The notes under the pieces are model-generated. The model did not search any database. It had not been told where the DNA came from and saw nothing but the letters and a program-made list of their open reading frames with translations. Positions 9,273-19,098 of a stretch of DNA of 64,000 nucleotides are shown here, piece after piece; the stretch's first letter is position 1; each line of letters opens with the position of its first letter. The position numbers and the translations under genes are program-made. This stretch comes from Coralloluteibacterium stylophorae (GTDB lineage: Bacteria; Pseudomonadota; Gammaproteobacteria; Xanthomonadales; Xanthomonadaceae): positions 186,001-250,000 of the forward strand of contig NZ_JAGQFT020000006.1 of assembly GCF_018122625.2 (NCBI RefSeq), read 5' to 3'.

Positions 9273-11024
9273 TCAGTTCTCGTGGGGATGTGCATCGGAC
9301 TGGATGGGGGCGATCGAGCCGGGAACAACCGCCGCCCCGTAGTGCTGGATCAGGCGCTGGACGGTGCCGTCGGCCATGAAGTCGCGCTCGGCCTGCTCCT
9401 GGCGCTCGCCGGCCTGGCGCTGGGTGCGCAGGTGCATGGTCTCGACCTCGCCGGCAGGTTCGGCGATCTCGAAACGGATCTGCGGCGCCTGCCCGAGCTC
9501 CTCGGCCAGGCAGTCGGCGAACTGGCGCACCAGGCGGTCGCCGACCAGGTACTCGTCCGCCGGCGGGATGGACAGCCGCAGCACGCCGTGCTCGAAGCCG
9601 ATCAGGCTGCTGTGCGCGGCCAGCTCGCGCGCCGGGCCGCGCACCGGGCAGCGCTCGAGCAGGTCGAGCCAATCGTCGTTGCCGCGCAGCCGCACCGCGG
9701 CGCGCGCGGCGACCGGCGGCGCGGGCGCGGGCTCGGGTTCGGCCACGGCGCGTTCCGGCGCGCGCCCGGCAGGGTCGGGGACGGCGGCGCGCGGCGGCGC
9801 ATCCGGAGGCGCCGCCGTCGCGCGCGCCGGTGCCGCGGCATCCGCCGCCGGCGTCGCGGCCGGCGCCGCCGCCATCGCGGTGGCAGCCGGTGCCACGGCC
9901 GTGCCCGCTGCCCGGGCCGCGCCGCGCGGAGACTGCGGCCGCACCGACGGCGCGCCGTCGGCCGGGCGGAACGCCAGCATCCGCAGCAGCGCCATCTCGA
10001 AGCCGGCGCGCGGACTCGGCGCCCACGGCAGGTCGCGGCGACCGTTGACCGCCATCTGGTACCAGAGCTGCACGGTCTCCGGCGCCAGGCCCTGCGCGAG
10101 CGCGGGATCGGCATCGTCGGCCGCGCCGGGCACCAGCTGCGCGAGCTGCAGGCGATGCAGGGCCGCGGCCACGTCCTCCAGCACGTTGGCGAAATCGGGT
10201 GAATACCCGGCCAGGGTCTCGACCTCGGCCATCAGCGCCGGGCCGTCGCCCGCCGCCAGCGCCGCCAGCAGCGCCTCGACGCGCGCGGTTTCCACGGTGC
10301 CGAGCATGGCGCGCACGCCGGCCTCGTCGAGGTTGCCGCCGGTGTAGGCGATCGCCTGGTCGAGCAGCGACAGGCCGTCGCGCAGGCTGCCGTCGGCGCC
10401 GCGCGCGAGCAGGCCGATCGCGCCGCCCTCCGCGGCGAGGCCCTCCGCGCCGAGGATCTTCTCCATCTGGCCGCGGATCTGGCCCTCGTCGAGGCGCTTG
10501 AGGTTGAACTGCAGGCAGCGCGAGAGGACCGTCACCGGCAGCTTCTGCGGATCGGTCGTGGCCAGCAGGAACTTCACGTGCTCCGGCGGCTCCTCCAGCG
10601 TCTTCAGCAGCGCGTTGAAGGCGTTCTTGGAGAGCATGTGCACCTCGTCGACGAGGTACACCTTGTAGCGGCCGCGCGTCGGCGCGTACTGCGCGTTCTC
10701 GATCACCTCGCGCACGTCGTCGACGCCGGTGTTGGAGGCGGCGTCGATCTCGAGCAGGTCGACGAAGCGGCCGGCGTCGACCGCCTGGCAGATCGCGCAT
10801 TCGCCGCAGGGCTCGGCGCTGACGCCGCGCTCGCAGTTGAGCGACTTGGCGAAGATGCGCGCGATCGTGGTCTTGCCGACGCCGCGGGTGCCGGTGAACA
10901 GGAAGGCGTGGTGGACCCGCCCGGTGTCGAGCGCGTTGGACAGCGCGCGCACCACGTGCTCCTGGCCCACGAGCTCGGCGAAGCGCTTCGGCCGCCATTT
11001 GCGGGCGAGGACGAGATAGGACAT
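9273..11024 (-). CDS. dnaX: DNA polymerase III subunit gamma/tau
   Basis: A 583-residue clamp-loader ATPase. Motifs: Walker A GTRGVGKTTIAR, zinc-binding cysteines in CERGVSAEPCGECAICQ, Walker B VYLVDEVHMLS, sensor 1 LLATTDPQKLP and SRC box. An Ala/Pro-rich linker (about residues 370-430) leads to the tau C-terminal domain that contacts DnaB and the alpha subunit. I saw no A-rich slippery site comparable to that of E. coli, so a short gamma form is not predicted. First gene of dnaX-ybaB-recR. Confidence 0.96.
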   Translation of the reverse strand: MSYLVLARKWRPKRFAELVGQEHVVRALSNALDTGRVHHAFLFTGTRGVGKTTIARIFAKSLNCERGVSAEPCGECAICQAVDAGRFVDLLEIDAASNTGVDDVREVIENAQYAPTRGRYKVYLVDEVHMLSKNAFNALLKTLEEPPEHVKFLLATTDPQKLPVTVLSRCLQFNLKRLDEGQIRGQMEKILGAEGLAAEGGAIGLLARGADGSLRDGLSLLDQAIAYTGGNLDEAGVRAMLGTVETARVEALLAALAAGDGPALMAEVETLAGYSPDFANVLEDVAAALHRLQLAQLVPGAADDADPALAQGLAPETVQLWYQMAVNGRRDLPWAPSPRAGFEMALLRMLAFRPADGAPSVRPQSPRGAARAAGTAVAPAATAMAAAPAATPAADAAAPARATAAPPDAPPRAAVPDPAGRAPERAVAEPEPAPAPPVAARAAVRLRGNDDWLDLLERCPVRGPARELAAHSSLIGFEHGVLRLSIPPADEYLVGDRLVRQFADCLAEELGQAPQIRFEIAEPAGEVETMHLRTQRQAGERQEQAERDFMADGTVQRLIQHYGAAVVPGSIAPIQSDAHPHEN

Positions 11025-11163
11025 CGAAGAGGCACCGGAAGACGTCCGGCCATTGTGCCGCGCCCCCTCCCCCCGGCCAAGGATGCCGGCTCGCGCCTTG
11101 TGGCGCCGCGCCCGCGCCGCTACACTTCCGCGCCCCCGTTTGGTCGGGGGATCAGGCGCCTGC

Positions 11164-11256
11164 GGAGAGGTGTCCGAGTGGTTGAAGGAGCACGCCTGGA
11201 AAGTGTGTAAACGGCTAAACCCCGTTTCGCGGGTTCGAATCCCGCCCTCTCCGCCA
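11164..11256 (+). tRNA. tRNA-Ser(GGA)
   Basis: A 93-nt gene with CCA encoded. Acceptor stem GGAGAGG pairs with CCTCTCC. The anticodon loop reads CTGGAAA (anticodon GGA, codons UCC/UCU), with a long class II variable arm and the T-loop GGGTTCGAATCCC. It is divergent from dnaX and just upstream of the SRP RNA. Confidence 0.95.
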
Positions 11257-11280
11257 TCTTCAGCGCAACGTCTTCATGGT

Positions 11281-11382
11281 GGCCCCCGTCGGCCCCCGCG
11301 ACGATAGGCCGAAAACCCCGCCAGGCCCGGAAGGGAGCAACGGTATCGGCCGATTCGGGTGCCGGGGCAAACCGGCGGGGGC
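11281..11382 (+). ncRNA. ffs: 4.5S signal recognition particle RNA
   Basis: The conserved SRP RNA tip is present: GCCAGGCCCGGAAGGGAGCA contains the GGAA tetraloop and the asymmetric internal loop that bind Ffh. Flanking arms pair end to end (GCCCCCG near 11283 with CGGGGGC near 11375), giving the long hairpin of small bacterial SRP RNA. Location beside dnaX is the usual one in gammaproteobacteria. Ends are estimated from the pairing to within a few nucleotides. Confidence 0.92.
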
Positions 11383-11464
11383 TGCCGCCTTTGTGGGCCC
11401 TTGGCGCAGGCGAGATCCACATGCTCGCCATCCACGCGCAGCGCGCGCGGCAGGCGGCGTCGAT

Positions 11465-11926
11465 CTACCGCTTCCCGTTCCCGGTTTCCGGCTCCCGCTC
11501 CTCCGGGACCGGATGCAGCCATCCCGCATCCCCCTCGCGGTAGCGCTCCCGCTTCCAGATCGGCACCCGCGCCTTGATCTCGTCGATGATCCAGCGGCAG
11601 GCGGCGAAGGCCTCGTCGCGGTGCCCGGCGGCGACGCCGACCCACACCGCCATGTCGCCGATGCCGAGCTCGCCGGTCCGGTGCACGCAGCGCGCGCCGT
11701 GGATCGGGAACCGCACGCGCGCCTCCTCGATCACGCGCAGCCCCTCGGCGTTGGCGAGTCCGGCGTAGGCCTCGTAGAACAGGCCGTCCACGGCGCGCCC
11801 GTCGTTGTGGTCGCGCACCCAGCCCTCGAAGCTGGCGAAGGCGCCGGCGCGCGCGTCCAGCAGCGAGGCGCGCAGCGGCGCGATGTCCAGCGGCGCGTCC
11901 ACGATGGCAAAGCTGAACGCGCTCAT
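11465..11926 (-). CDS. moaE: molybdopterin synthase catalytic subunit MoaE
   Basis: A 153-residue protein with the MoaE features FEGWVRDHNDGR, YEAYAGLANAE, VHRTGELGIGD and the active-site region IDEIKARVPIWKRE. With MoaD-thiocarboxylate it converts precursor Z (cPMP) to molybdopterin. It overlaps the moaD stop by 4 nt and is the last gene of kdkA-MBL-moaA-moaC-moaD-moaE. Confidence 0.94.
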   Translation of the reverse strand: MSAFSFAIVDAPLDIAPLRASLLDARAGAFASFEGWVRDHNDGRAVDGLFYEAYAGLANAEGLRVIEEARVRFPIHGARCVHRTGELGIGDMAVWVGVAAGHRDEAFAACRWIIDEIKARVPIWKRERYREGDAGWLHPVPEEREPETGNGKR

Positions 11927-12165
11927 CCGCCGGACACCGGCGGAATGAAGGCGATCTCGCTGCCGGCGCGCGGCGCATCGCTCCAGCTGGCGAACTCGCC
12001 GTCCACCGCCACCCGCAGGCGTTCGCGCGCCAAGCCGAAGCCGTGGCGCGCGCGGAGCGTCTCGTACAGCGAGGCGAGGTCGGCGGCGTCGGTCTCCACC
12101 CATTCCTGCGCGATGCCGGCGGCGTCGCGCAGGCTGGCGAAGTACAGCACCTCGACCGCGCTCAC
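11923..12165 (-). CDS. moaD: molybdopterin synthase sulfur carrier subunit MoaD
   Basis: An 80-residue ubiquitin-like protein starting at GTG 12165 ([14 protein letters not shown]). It ends in the essential Gly-Gly (PPVSGG), which carries the thiocarboxylate. It overlaps moaC upstream and moaE downstream by 4 nt each (ATGA/GTGA), so translation of the three is coupled. Confidence 0.93.
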   Translation of the reverse strand: MSAVEVLYFASLRDAAGIAQEWVETDAADLASLYETLRARHGFGLARERLRVAVDGEFASWSDAPRAGSEIAFIPPVSGG

Positions 12166-12653
12166 GCCGGCGCTCCCACGTCGCGCTTGCCGCCCTGCTT
12201 CGCGGTCAGGCGCGCCGGTCCGATCTCGATGCCGTGCGACAGCGCCTTGCACATGTCGTAGATGGTCAGCGCGGCGACGGTGGCACCGGTCAGCGCCTCC
12301 ATCTCCACGCCGGTGCGGTGCGTGGTGCGCACCTCGCAGGCGATCGCCAGGGCGTCGGCCGCGCTCCAGTCGATCTCGAAGCGGCAGCCGTCGATCGGCA
12401 GCGGATGACAGAACGGGATCAGCTCGTGCGTCCGCTTGACCGCCATGGTCCCGGCCACGATCGCGGTGTCGACCACCGCGCCCTTGGCCGTGCGCAGGCC
12501 GGACTCGCGCAGCGTGCGCGCCACCTCGGCGGGGAAGCGCACCGCGCATTCGGCGCGCGCGCGGCGCGCGGTGACGGCCTTGTCGCCCACGTCCACCATC
12601 GTCGGGCGGCCGTCGGCATCGACATGGGTCAGCGAATCAGGGGCGGAAGCCAT
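12162..12653 (-). CDS. moaC: cyclic pyranopterin monophosphate synthase MoaC
   Basis: A 163-residue protein with family motifs [34 protein letters not shown] and [20 protein letters not shown]. The catalytic Lys/His residues lie in the last two. MoaC turns the MoaA product into cPMP in molybdenum cofactor synthesis. It lies 47 bp downstream of moaA on the minus strand. Confidence 0.95.
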   Translation of the reverse strand: MASAPDSLTHVDADGRPTMVDVGDKAVTARRARAECAVRFPAEVARTLRESGLRTAKGAVVDTAIVAGTMAVKRTHELIPFCHPLPIDGCRFEIDWSAADALAIACEVRTTHRTGVEMEALTGATVAALTIYDMCKALSHGIEIGPARLTAKQGGKRDVGAPA

Positions 12654-12700
12654 GGGCTCAAGGATCCGGGCGCGGCGGCGCAGCGTAGCAGCCGCTGCCG

Positions 12701-13735
12701 TCAACCGCCGATGAGGTACATCTCGATCGGCCGCGCGCCGTCGCGCGCGCGCGCGCCGCGCTGCTCGCTGTAGCGGTCGGCGCGGCGCGACCAGATCGCC
12801 GCGATGCGTTCGTCCAGCGCCTGCGCATCGCCCTGCAGCCACGGCCGCATGTCGTGTCCGGACGACGCGAACAGGCAGGTGTAGAGCCGGCCCTCGGCGG
12901 AGAGGCGGGCGCGGTTGCAGTCGCCGCAGAACGGCGTGGAGACCGAGCTGATGAAGCCGACCTCGCCCTCGCCGTCGGCCCAGGCGTGGCGCTCGGCGAC
13001 CTCGCCCCGGTAGTTGGCATCCAGGGGCACCAGCGGCCAGCGCGCCGACAGCCGCGCATGCAGCTCGGCCGAGGGGACAACTTCGTCGCGGCGCCAGTCG
13101 TTGCGGGTACCCACGTCCATGAACTCGATGAAACGCACCACGTGCGAGGTGCCGCGGAAGCGCCCGGCGATGGCGAGCGCGTCGTCCTCGTTGGTGCCGC
13201 GACGGATCACGACGTTGAACTTGATGCGGCGGAAGCCGGCGTCCTCGGCCGCCTCGATGCCGCGCAGCACCTGGTCGAGGCGCCCACGCCCGCCACTCAT
13301 CGCGGCGAAGCGCGCCGGATCGAGCGAGTCCAGGCTGATCGTCAGCCGGTGCAGCCCGGCGGCGCGCAGCGCGCGCGCCTGCCGCGCCAGCAGCGAACCG
13401 TTGGTGGTCAGGGCGAGGTCCTCGACGCCGGGCAGCGACGAGAGCCGCGCGACCAGGTCGGGCAGGTTCCTGCGCAGCAGCGGCTCGCCACCGGTCAGGC
13501 GCAGCTTGCTCACGCCCGCCCGCACGAAGCCGCGCGCCGCGCGTTCGATCTCGTCGAAGCTCAGCCGCGCGGCGGCGTCGGTGCCGTGGTGCTCGTCGAC
13601 CTTGTCCGCCGGCATGCAGTAGGGACAGCGGAAATTGCAGGCATCGATCACCGAGATCCGCAGGTCGCGCAGCGGCCGGCCCAGCCGGTCGGCCAGCGCG
13701 GCATGCGTCGGCGCCGGTGTCAGCCGCGCGTTCAT
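12701..13735 (-). CDS. moaA: GTP 3',8-cyclase MoaA
   Basis: A 344-residue radical-SAM enzyme. The N-terminal cluster motif is [10 protein letters not shown]. The C-terminal second [4Fe-4S] cluster is built from [10 protein letters not shown] and a later Cys (YTCLF). The closing Gly-Gly (IGG), needed for activity in the family, is present. It makes the first intermediate of the molybdopterin pathway from GTP. The MBL gene upstream overlaps its start by 4 nt. Confidence 0.96.
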   Translation of the reverse strand: MNARLTPAPTHAALADRLGRPLRDLRISVIDACNFRCPYCMPADKVDEHHGTDAAARLSFDEIERAARGFVRAGVSKLRLTGGEPLLRRNLPDLVARLSSLPGVEDLALTTNGSLLARQARALRAAGLHRLTISLDSLDPARFAAMSGGRGRLDQVLRGIEAAEDAGFRRIKFNVVIRRGTNEDDALAIAGRFRGTSHVVRFIEFMDVGTRNDWRRDEVVPSAELHARLSARWPLVPLDANYRGEVAERHAWADGEGEVGFISSVSTPFCGDCNRARLSAEGRLYTCLFASSGHDMRPWLQGDAQALDERIAAIWSRRADRYSEQRGARARDGARPIEMYLIGG

Positions 13736-14496
13736 CCCTGGTCCCCGTCGCGGCGCGGTGGCGCCAGCGGCAACGTCAGCCCCGGCCGGGCCACGCGATG
13801 GCCGCGCGCGGCGAGCGCCTCGCCATCGGCGGCACTGCCGTAGTGGTAGAGCACCATGCGCGCACGCAGCGCCTGCGGATACTCGCGCTCGAGATCGTCG
13901 ACGCCGGTGTGCGAAGGGTTGCCGCGCAGGCTGCAGTCGTGGGCGATGAGCTCGTCCGCGTCGGCGAAGTGGGCGATGGTCTCCGGGATCGGGCGCGTGT
14001 CGCCCGACCACAGCGCGCTGGCGGGCAGGCGCAGCCCGAACGCGGTGTCGGGACGATGGTGACGGACCGGGAACACGTCGAACCACACCTCCTGATGCCA
14101 GAACCCGCGGCTGACCGGGATCAGCTGGAACGCGTCCCAGAAGTTGACGCCGCCCTCGGCCAGCACGCCGGGGTAGTCGGCGACCCGCGCCTGCAGGTGC
14201 GGCACCAGCGGCGCCGGGACGTACAGCCGCACCGGCCCAGTCTGCGCCGCCGCGAACCAGGCCAGCGTGAACAGGCGCTCCAGGCCACCGACGTGGTCCA
14301 TGTGCACGTGGGTGACGAAGAGCGCCGCGGGATGGGCGCCGTAGCGGGCGAGATAGGCGTCGAGCGCGTACTCGCCGCAGTCGATCATGAGCAGCGGACT
14401 GCCGTCGCGCTCGAACACGCCGCTCGCCGAGCCCAGCCGCGCGGCGGCGGCAGCGTTGCCCACGCCCAGGAAATGCAGCGACCAGGCGCCGCTCAC
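13732..14496 (-). CDS. MBL-fold metallo-hydrolase
   Basis: A 254-residue protein starting at GTG 14496. The zinc motif is [10 protein letters not shown], with further ligands likely in WSGDTRPI and [13 protein letters not shown]. This layout resembles RNase Z/phosphodiesterase-type MBL enzymes, but it lacks the long exosite arm and the reaction is unknown. It overlaps kdkA upstream and moaA downstream by 4 nt, so it belongs to the operon. Confidence 0.8.
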   Translation of the reverse strand: MSGAWSLHFLGVGNAAAAARLGSASGVFERDGSPLLMIDCGEYALDAYLARYGAHPAALFVTHVHMDHVGGLERLFTLAWFAAAQTGPVRLYVPAPLVPHLQARVADYPGVLAEGGVNFWDAFQLIPVSRGFWHQEVWFDVFPVRHHRPDTAFGLRLPASALWSGDTRPIPETIAHFADADELIAHDCSLRGNPSHTGVDDLEREYPQALRARMVLYHYGSAADGEALAARGHRVARPGLTLPLAPPRRDGDQG

Positions 14497-15245
14497 AGCG
14501 CGCTCGCCCAGGCCCGGTCGTAGCCCGCGTGCAGCGTCGCGTAGTCGCGTTCCACCCGGTCCGCCGGACGCGCGCCGCGCAGCTTGAGCAGCGAACGTCG
14601 CAGCCGGCGCAGGTTGCGTTCGCGCCAGCGCGTGGCCGGCGGGCGCCGGCGGCCGCGATCGAAGTCGATCAGCCACACGGTGCCGGCGTCGTCGACCAGG
14701 ATGTTGGCGGCGTTGAGGTCGGCATGGTCCACGCCGGCACGGTGGAAGCGCGCCACCGTCTCGCCCACGCGCGCCCACAGCGCGTCGTCGGCCTCGGCCT
14801 GGCGCTCCGCCAGCGAGCGCGTGCGCGGGATGCGCTCGATCAGGAGGTCGGCGCGGTAGGCCAGACCGTCGCGTGCGTACGCCGCCGCGATCGGCGCCGG
14901 CACCGGCAGGTCCAGCGCGCGCAGCGCCTTGAGCAGGCGGAACTCCTGGAAGCTGCGCGCGTCGTTGGCGCCGCGCCAGAGGTAGCGGTCGGCGACGAGC
15001 CTCGCCGGCAGGCCGCCGCGCCGGTAGTGGCGCAGTACCATCGCCCCGAGTTCCGCGTCCTCGACGAACCAGGCCGCGCCGCGGCCGCCCTGCCCCACCG
15101 GTCGCGCCGCCGGTCCCCACGCGCCGGCATCGAACAGCTCCGGGCCGGGTTGTCGCACCCGCTGGGGGTCGAACAGAATGGCGCCGTGGCCCGCGTGCGC
15201 GCGAAACGGCTGCAGGCCTTCTCCGGCGAGATCCGGGATCGTCAT
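14493..15245 (-). CDS. kdkA: 3-deoxy-D-manno-octulosonic acid kinase
   Basis: A 250-residue kinase-like protein. It carries GGRGAAWFV as a nucleotide-binding loop, the catalytic loop VDHADLNAANIL and the metal-binding IDFDRGR in place of DFG. This matches KdkA, which phosphorylates Kdo at O-4 in the LPS inner core of organisms with a single Kdo. Divergent from a heptosyltransferase gene 71 bp away, also LPS core synthesis. First gene of the moa operon. Confidence 0.88.
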   Translation of the reverse strand: MTIPDLAGEGLQPFRAHAGHGAILFDPQRVRQPGPELFDAGAWGPAARPVGQGGRGAAWFVEDAELGAMVLRHYRRGGLPARLVADRYLWRGANDARSFQEFRLLKALRALDLPVPAPIAAAYARDGLAYRADLLIERIPRTRSLAERQAEADDALWARVGETVARFHRAGVDHADLNAANILVDDAGTVWLIDFDRGRRRPPATRWRERNLRRLRRSLLKLRGARPADRVERDYATLHAGYDRAWASAL

Positions 15246-15316
15246 CGTCCCAGTCTAGAGGCAGCCATGCCCGATTTCACCGCACCCGCAGGCCTGCGCC
15301 CGGCCTGCGCCGGCGC

Positions 15317-16381
15317 ATGAGCACCACCCCTCCGGCGCCCGCCTCGATCTGCCTGCTGCGCCTGTCGGCGCTCGGCGACGTCACCCACGTGGTGCCGCTG
15401 GTGCGCACCCTGCGCCGAACCTGGCCGCAGGTCCGGCTGACCTGGGTGATCGGCAGCGGCGAGGCGAAGCTGCTCGACGGGCTCGAGGGGGTCGAGCTGC
15501 TCGTCTACGACAAGCGCAGCGGCCTGCGCGGCATGCGCGCGCTGCGCACGGTGCTGGCCGGCCGGCGTTTCGACGCGCTGCTGCAGATGCAGGTCGCGCT
15601 GCGCGCCAACCTGCTGTCTGCCGCCATCCCGGCGCGGCGGCGGATCGGCTACGACCGCGCCCGCTCCAGGGACCTGCACGGCCTGTTCGTCAACGAGCGC
15701 ATCGCCGACCGCCCCGGCATCCACGTGCTCGATGCGATCGGCAGCTTCTGCGAACCGCTGGGGCTGAAGCAGGAACGGGTGGAATGGAACCTGCCGGTGC
15801 CGGACGCCGCGCGCGCATGGGCCGCGGAGCGACTCGACGGCGATGCGCCGTGGCTGCTGGTCTCGCCCTGCTCGAGCCATGCGGTGCGCAACTGGCGCGC
15901 CGAACGCTACGCCGCGGTCGCCGGCCACGCGGCGACCCTCGGCTACCGGGTCGTGCTGTGCGGCGGCCGCAGCGAGCTCGAGCGCCGCACCGGCGATGCG
16001 ATCCTCGCGGCGATGAAGACGCCGGCGCTGGACCTCATCGGCAGGGACACGCTGAAACAGCTGCCTGCCCTGCTGGAGCGGGCCAGCCTGGTGATGACGC
16101 CGGACTCGGGACCGATGCACATCGCCAATGCCATGGGCAGCAAGGTGCTCGGCCTGCACGCGGCGAGCAATCCCGCGCGCAGCGGCCCGTACAGCGACCG
16201 CCGCTTCTGCGTCGACCGCTATGACGACGCGGCGCGCACCTACCTGCGGCGCCCGGCCGCAGCGCTTCCCTGGGGCACCAAGATCGAGAAGCCCGGGGTC
16301 ATGGATCTGGTCACCGTCGACGATGCGGTCGCCGCGCTGGAACGCCACGCGGCGACGATCGGATCGGCCGCCGGCGCCTGA
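15317..16381 (+). CDS. ADP-heptose:LPS heptosyltransferase (GT9 family)
   Basis: A 354-residue GT9 protein. The N-terminus has LLRLSALGDVTHVVPLVRTL, the acceptor-side signature of WaaC/WaaF enzymes, and the C-terminal half has MTPDSGPMHIANAMGS, the ADP-heptose-binding motif. It adds heptose to the LPS inner core at the cytoplasmic face. I cannot tell heptosyltransferase I from II. The nearby kdkA supports an LPS role. Confidence 0.87.
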   Translation: MSTTPPAPASICLLRLSALGDVTHVVPLVRTLRRTWPQVRLTWVIGSGEAKLLDGLEGVELLVYDKRSGLRGMRALRTVLAGRRFDALLQMQVALRANLLSAAIPARRRIGYDRARSRDLHGLFVNERIADRPGIHVLDAIGSFCEPLGLKQERVEWNLPVPDAARAWAAERLDGDAPWLLVSPCSSHAVRNWRAERYAAVAGHAATLGYRVVLCGGRSELERRTGDAILAAMKTPALDLIGRDTLKQLPALLERASLVMTPDSGPMHIANAMGSKVLGLHAASNPARSGPYSDRRFCVDRYDDAARTYLRRPAAALPWGTKIEKPGVMDLVTVDDAVAALERHAATIGSAAGA

Positions 16382-16783
16382 TCAGCCGGCGCGATAGTCC
16401 TGGTAGGACTTCTCCTCGACGTAGCTGGAGCCGAGCTGGGTGTTGATCTGGCGCTTGATCCGCGCGCGCTCGTCGTTCTCGAAATAGACGCTGCGCGCCA
16501 GGCGGATGAACTCCTGGTCGAAGGCCTGCGCCTTCTCCTTGATGCGGATGTCGTCCTCGATCACCCACAGCCGCTCGTTGACGGCCTTGAGCTGCGCGCG
16601 CAGCCCGGCGATGTCGTGGCCGGCGGCCGGATGCGCCATCCAGGTCTTCTCCAGCGCTTCCAGCTCGTTGCGTACATTGGCGAGCTTGGCCGGATCGGCG
16701 ATGCGTTCGGACTTGATCTGCAGGATCGCGATCTTGTCGAGGAGTTCGCCGTAGGAGACGGGGACGAGCAGTTGTTCGGACAT
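16382..16783 (-). CDS. DUF6165 family protein
   Basis: A 133-residue soluble, charged, mostly helical protein (VPVSYGELLDKIAILQIKSE, then RLWVIEDDIRIKEKA and RIKRQINTQLGSSYVEEK). This matches the DUF6165 family found beside LPS glycosyltransferases. Function unknown. Its stop codon abuts that of the convergent heptosyltransferase gene, leaving no gap. Confidence 0.75.
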   Translation of the reverse strand: MSEQLLVPVSYGELLDKIAILQIKSERIADPAKLANVRNELEALEKTWMAHPAAGHDIAGLRAQLKAVNERLWVIEDDIRIKEKAQAFDQEFIRLARSVYFENDERARIKRQINTQLGSSYVEEKSYQDYRAG

Positions 16784-16864
16784 GGCGTACGTGGCGGTTC
16801 TTCGGAAGGACGAAAAGTCTAGGCGACGGCGGCTCACGCCGGCGTCGGCGCCCGGGCGGCCGAC

Positions 16865-16890
16865 ACGAAAAACCCCGCTTGCGCGGGGTT
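16865..16890 (-). terminator. rho-independent terminator of tRNA-Ser(CGA)
   Basis: AACCCCGC and GCGGGGTT form an 8-bp stem around TTGC. On the minus strand it is followed by a T-run (complement of the A-run at 16868). It lies 12 nt past the 3' end of the tRNA. Confidence 0.85.
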
Positions 16891-16901
16891 CGTCGTCACC
16901 G

Positions 16902-16992
16902 TGGCGGAGAGGGTGGGATTCGAACCCACGTTACGGCATAACCGTAAACCGGATTTCGAATCCGGCGCATTCGACCACTCTGCCACCTCTCC
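16902..16992 (-). tRNA. tRNA-Ser(CGA)
   Basis: A 91-nt gene with encoded CCA. Read on the minus strand, acceptor GGAGAGG pairs with CCTCTCC. The anticodon loop is TTCGAAA (CGA, reads UCG), with a long variable arm and T-loop GGGTTCGAATCCC. Confidence 0.95.
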
Positions 16993-17157
16993 ACGGTCGC
17001 CCGCGGCGGCATCGCCGCAGCGGGCCGGAGATGATACGGCGGCGTGGCCGCCTGCGGCAAGCGCCGGTCGCCCGTTGCACGGCTTGCGCCTGCCGCGCAC
17101 GGGCCCGCATGATGGCCGGCGGGCCGCGCCGGCGGCGCCTGGACGCTGCGCGCGCGC

Positions 17158-17862
17158 ATGATCGAATTCGGCCACCAGAGCCACGTCGGCCTCCGACGCA
17201 ACCTCAACGAAGACACCTACTACGGCGACCTGGAGCTCGGGCTCTGGCTGGTGGCCGACGGCATGGGCGGGCACGACTTCGGCGAGGTCGCCAGCGCGAT
17301 GGCACGCGAGGCCATCGTGCGCGGGGTGCGTGCCGGCACGGGGCTCGCCGATGCGGTACGCCATGCGGACGACGAGATCCTGCGGCATTCCCACAGCCGC
17401 GCGCAGGCGCTGCCGATGGGCACCACGGTGGCCGCGGTCCGCATCGCCGACGGCGCGTTCGAGACGGTGTGGGTGGGCGACAGCCGCGTCTACCTGTTCG
17501 CCGACGGACGCCTGTGCCAGCTCACCCAGGACCACAGCTACGTGCAGACCCTGATCGAGCGCGGCACGCTGAGCGCGGAGCAGGCGCGCACGCATCCGCA
17601 GCGCAACGTGGTGACCCAGGCGCTGGGCGTCACCGCCACCGACGCCCTGCGGATCGAGCCGATCCGCGGCAGCTTCCGGCCGGGCATGCAGCTGCTGCTG
17701 TGCAGCGACGGACTCACCGAGGACGTCGACGACGCCACGATCGCCAGGATCGTGGCGCGCACCGATCATTCCGCGCAGGAATGCGTCGACCAGCTGCTGG
17801 CGGCGGCGCTGGATGCCGGCGGCTCGGACAACATCACCATCATCCTCGTCCGCTGCCGCTGA
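17158..17862 (+). CDS. PP2C-type Ser/Thr protein phosphatase
   Basis: A 234-residue PPM/PP2C phosphatase. Metal-binding motifs are NLNEDTYY, VADGMGGHDFGEVAS, VWVGDSRVYLF, LCSDGLTEDVDD and GGSDNITIILV, the full set for a Stp1/PrpC-like enzyme. It removes phosphate from Ser/Thr of cytoplasmic proteins. No partner kinase gene lies next to it here. Confidence 0.92.
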   Translation: MIEFGHQSHVGLRRNLNEDTYYGDLELGLWLVADGMGGHDFGEVASAMAREAIVRGVRAGTGLADAVRHADDEILRHSHSRAQALPMGTTVAAVRIADGAFETVWVGDSRVYLFADGRLCQLTQDHSYVQTLIERGTLSAEQARTHPQRNVVTQALGVTATDALRIEPIRGSFRPGMQLLLCSDGLTEDVDDATIARIVARTDHSAQECVDQLLAAALDAGGSDNITIILVRCR

Positions 17863-17866
17863 CGCG

Positions 17867-18610
17867 TCAGGCCGGCACGGCCTCGCCCGCCGGCGTCGGT
17901 TCGCTCGCACCCCAGATCGCGCTGCGTCCGGCCTTGCCGGCGGCCTTGCCGATCTGCTCGAGGCGCACTTCGTGCGCGCGGATCTCCTCGACCGAGGCGC
18001 GCAGGACGCGACGCGGCGCGCTGCGCGCCGCGGCCGACACCACGAATCCGGCCGCGGCAGCGTCATCCAGCGCGCCGAAGCCGAGATCGTCCTGCCCCGA
18101 GGTCAGGCCGATGTACACCTCGGCCAGGAGCTGCGCGTCGAGCAGCGCGCCGTGCAGCTTGCGGTGCGCATTGTCCACGCCCAGGCGCTTGCACAGCGCA
18201 TCCAGCGAGTTGCGCTGGCCCGGATAGCGCTCGCGCGCCAGCGCGAGCGAGTCGACCACGCTGCAGCGGTCGCCGATGCAACCATGCTGCGCGCCGGCGA
18301 GCGAAAGCTCGTAGTCGAGGAAGCCGATGTCGAAGGCGGCGTTGTGGATGATGAGCTCGGCGCCGTCGATGAAGGCGAGGAACTCGTCGACGATCTCCGC
18401 GAAGCGCGGCTTGTCGGCGAGGAACTCCAGGGTCAGGCCGGTGACCTCCTGCGCACCGGCCTCGAACTCGCGGTCGGGGTGGATGTACTGGTGGTAGTGA
18501 CGACCCGAGGGGCGCCGCTCGACGAGCTCGATCGCACCGATCTCGACGATGCGGTTGCCGAGCTGGGTCGAGAGGCCGGTGGTCTCGGTGTCGAGGATGA
18601 CCTGCCTCAT
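17867..18610 (-). CDS. dnaQ: DNA polymerase III epsilon subunit (3'-5' proofreading exonuclease)
   Basis: A 247-residue DEDDh exonuclease: Exo[11 protein letters not shown], Exo[16 protein letters not shown], Exo[17 protein letters not shown]. The C-terminal tail is the flexible part that binds the alpha subunit. The start overlaps the rnhA stop (ATGA), the classical rnhA-dnaQ pairing. Confidence 0.95.
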   Translation of the reverse strand: MRQVILDTETTGLSTQLGNRIVEIGAIELVERRPSGRHYHQYIHPDREFEAGAQEVTGLTLEFLADKPRFAEIVDEFLAFIDGAELIIHNAAFDIGFLDYELSLAGAQHGCIGDRCSVVDSLALARERYPGQRNSLDALCKRLGVDNAHRKLHGALLDAQLLAEVYIGLTSGQDDLGFGALDDAAAAGFVVSAAARSAPRRVLRASVEEIRAHEVRLEQIGKAAGKAGRSAIWGASEPTPAGEAVPA

Positions 18611-19098
18611 CGACCCGCGCCCCCGCCGACCGGCGCGCGCTGCGCGCGCGCGTGGGCGCAGGCGATCGCGTCGACGCGCTCGTTCTCGGCGTGGCCGCTG
18701 TGGCCGCGCACCCAGTGCCAGGTGACGCTGTGGCGCGCGGCGGCGGCATCCAGGCGCTGCCACAGGTCCTGGTTCTTGACCGCCTCGCCGGAGGCCGTCT
18801 TCCAGCCGCGCCGACGCCAGCCCGGCAGCCACTCGCTGTAGCCCTGCTGCACGTAGCGCGAATCGGTGTGCAGCTCGACCCGGCAGGGCCGCTTGAGCGT
18901 CTCCAGCGCGACGATCGCCGCCATCAGTTCCATCCTGTTGTTCGTGGTCTGGGCCTCGCCGCCGCCGAGTTCGCGCTCGTGGCCGCCGGCGCGCAGCAGC
19001 ACGCCCCAGCCGCCGGGGCCGGGATTTCCCAGGCAGGCGCCGTCGGTGTAGATCTCCACGGGCGTCAGCGCCGCCTCGTCGACCGGTCGCGCGTTCAT
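18607..19098 (-). CDS. rnhA: ribonuclease HI
   Basis: A 163-residue RNase HI with active-site residues in [41 protein letters not shown] and [11 protein letters not shown]. It removes RNA from RNA-DNA hybrids. It overlaps both the methyltransferase gene upstream and dnaQ downstream by 4 nt. Confidence 0.96.
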   Translation of the reverse strand: MNARPVDEAALTPVEIYTDGACLGNPGPGGWGVLLRAGGHERELGGGEAQTTNNRMELMAAIVALETLKRPCRVELHTDSRYVQQGYSEWLPGWRRRGWKTASGEAVKNQDLWQRLDAAAARHSVTWHWVRGHSGHAENERVDAIACAHARAQRAPVGGGAGR

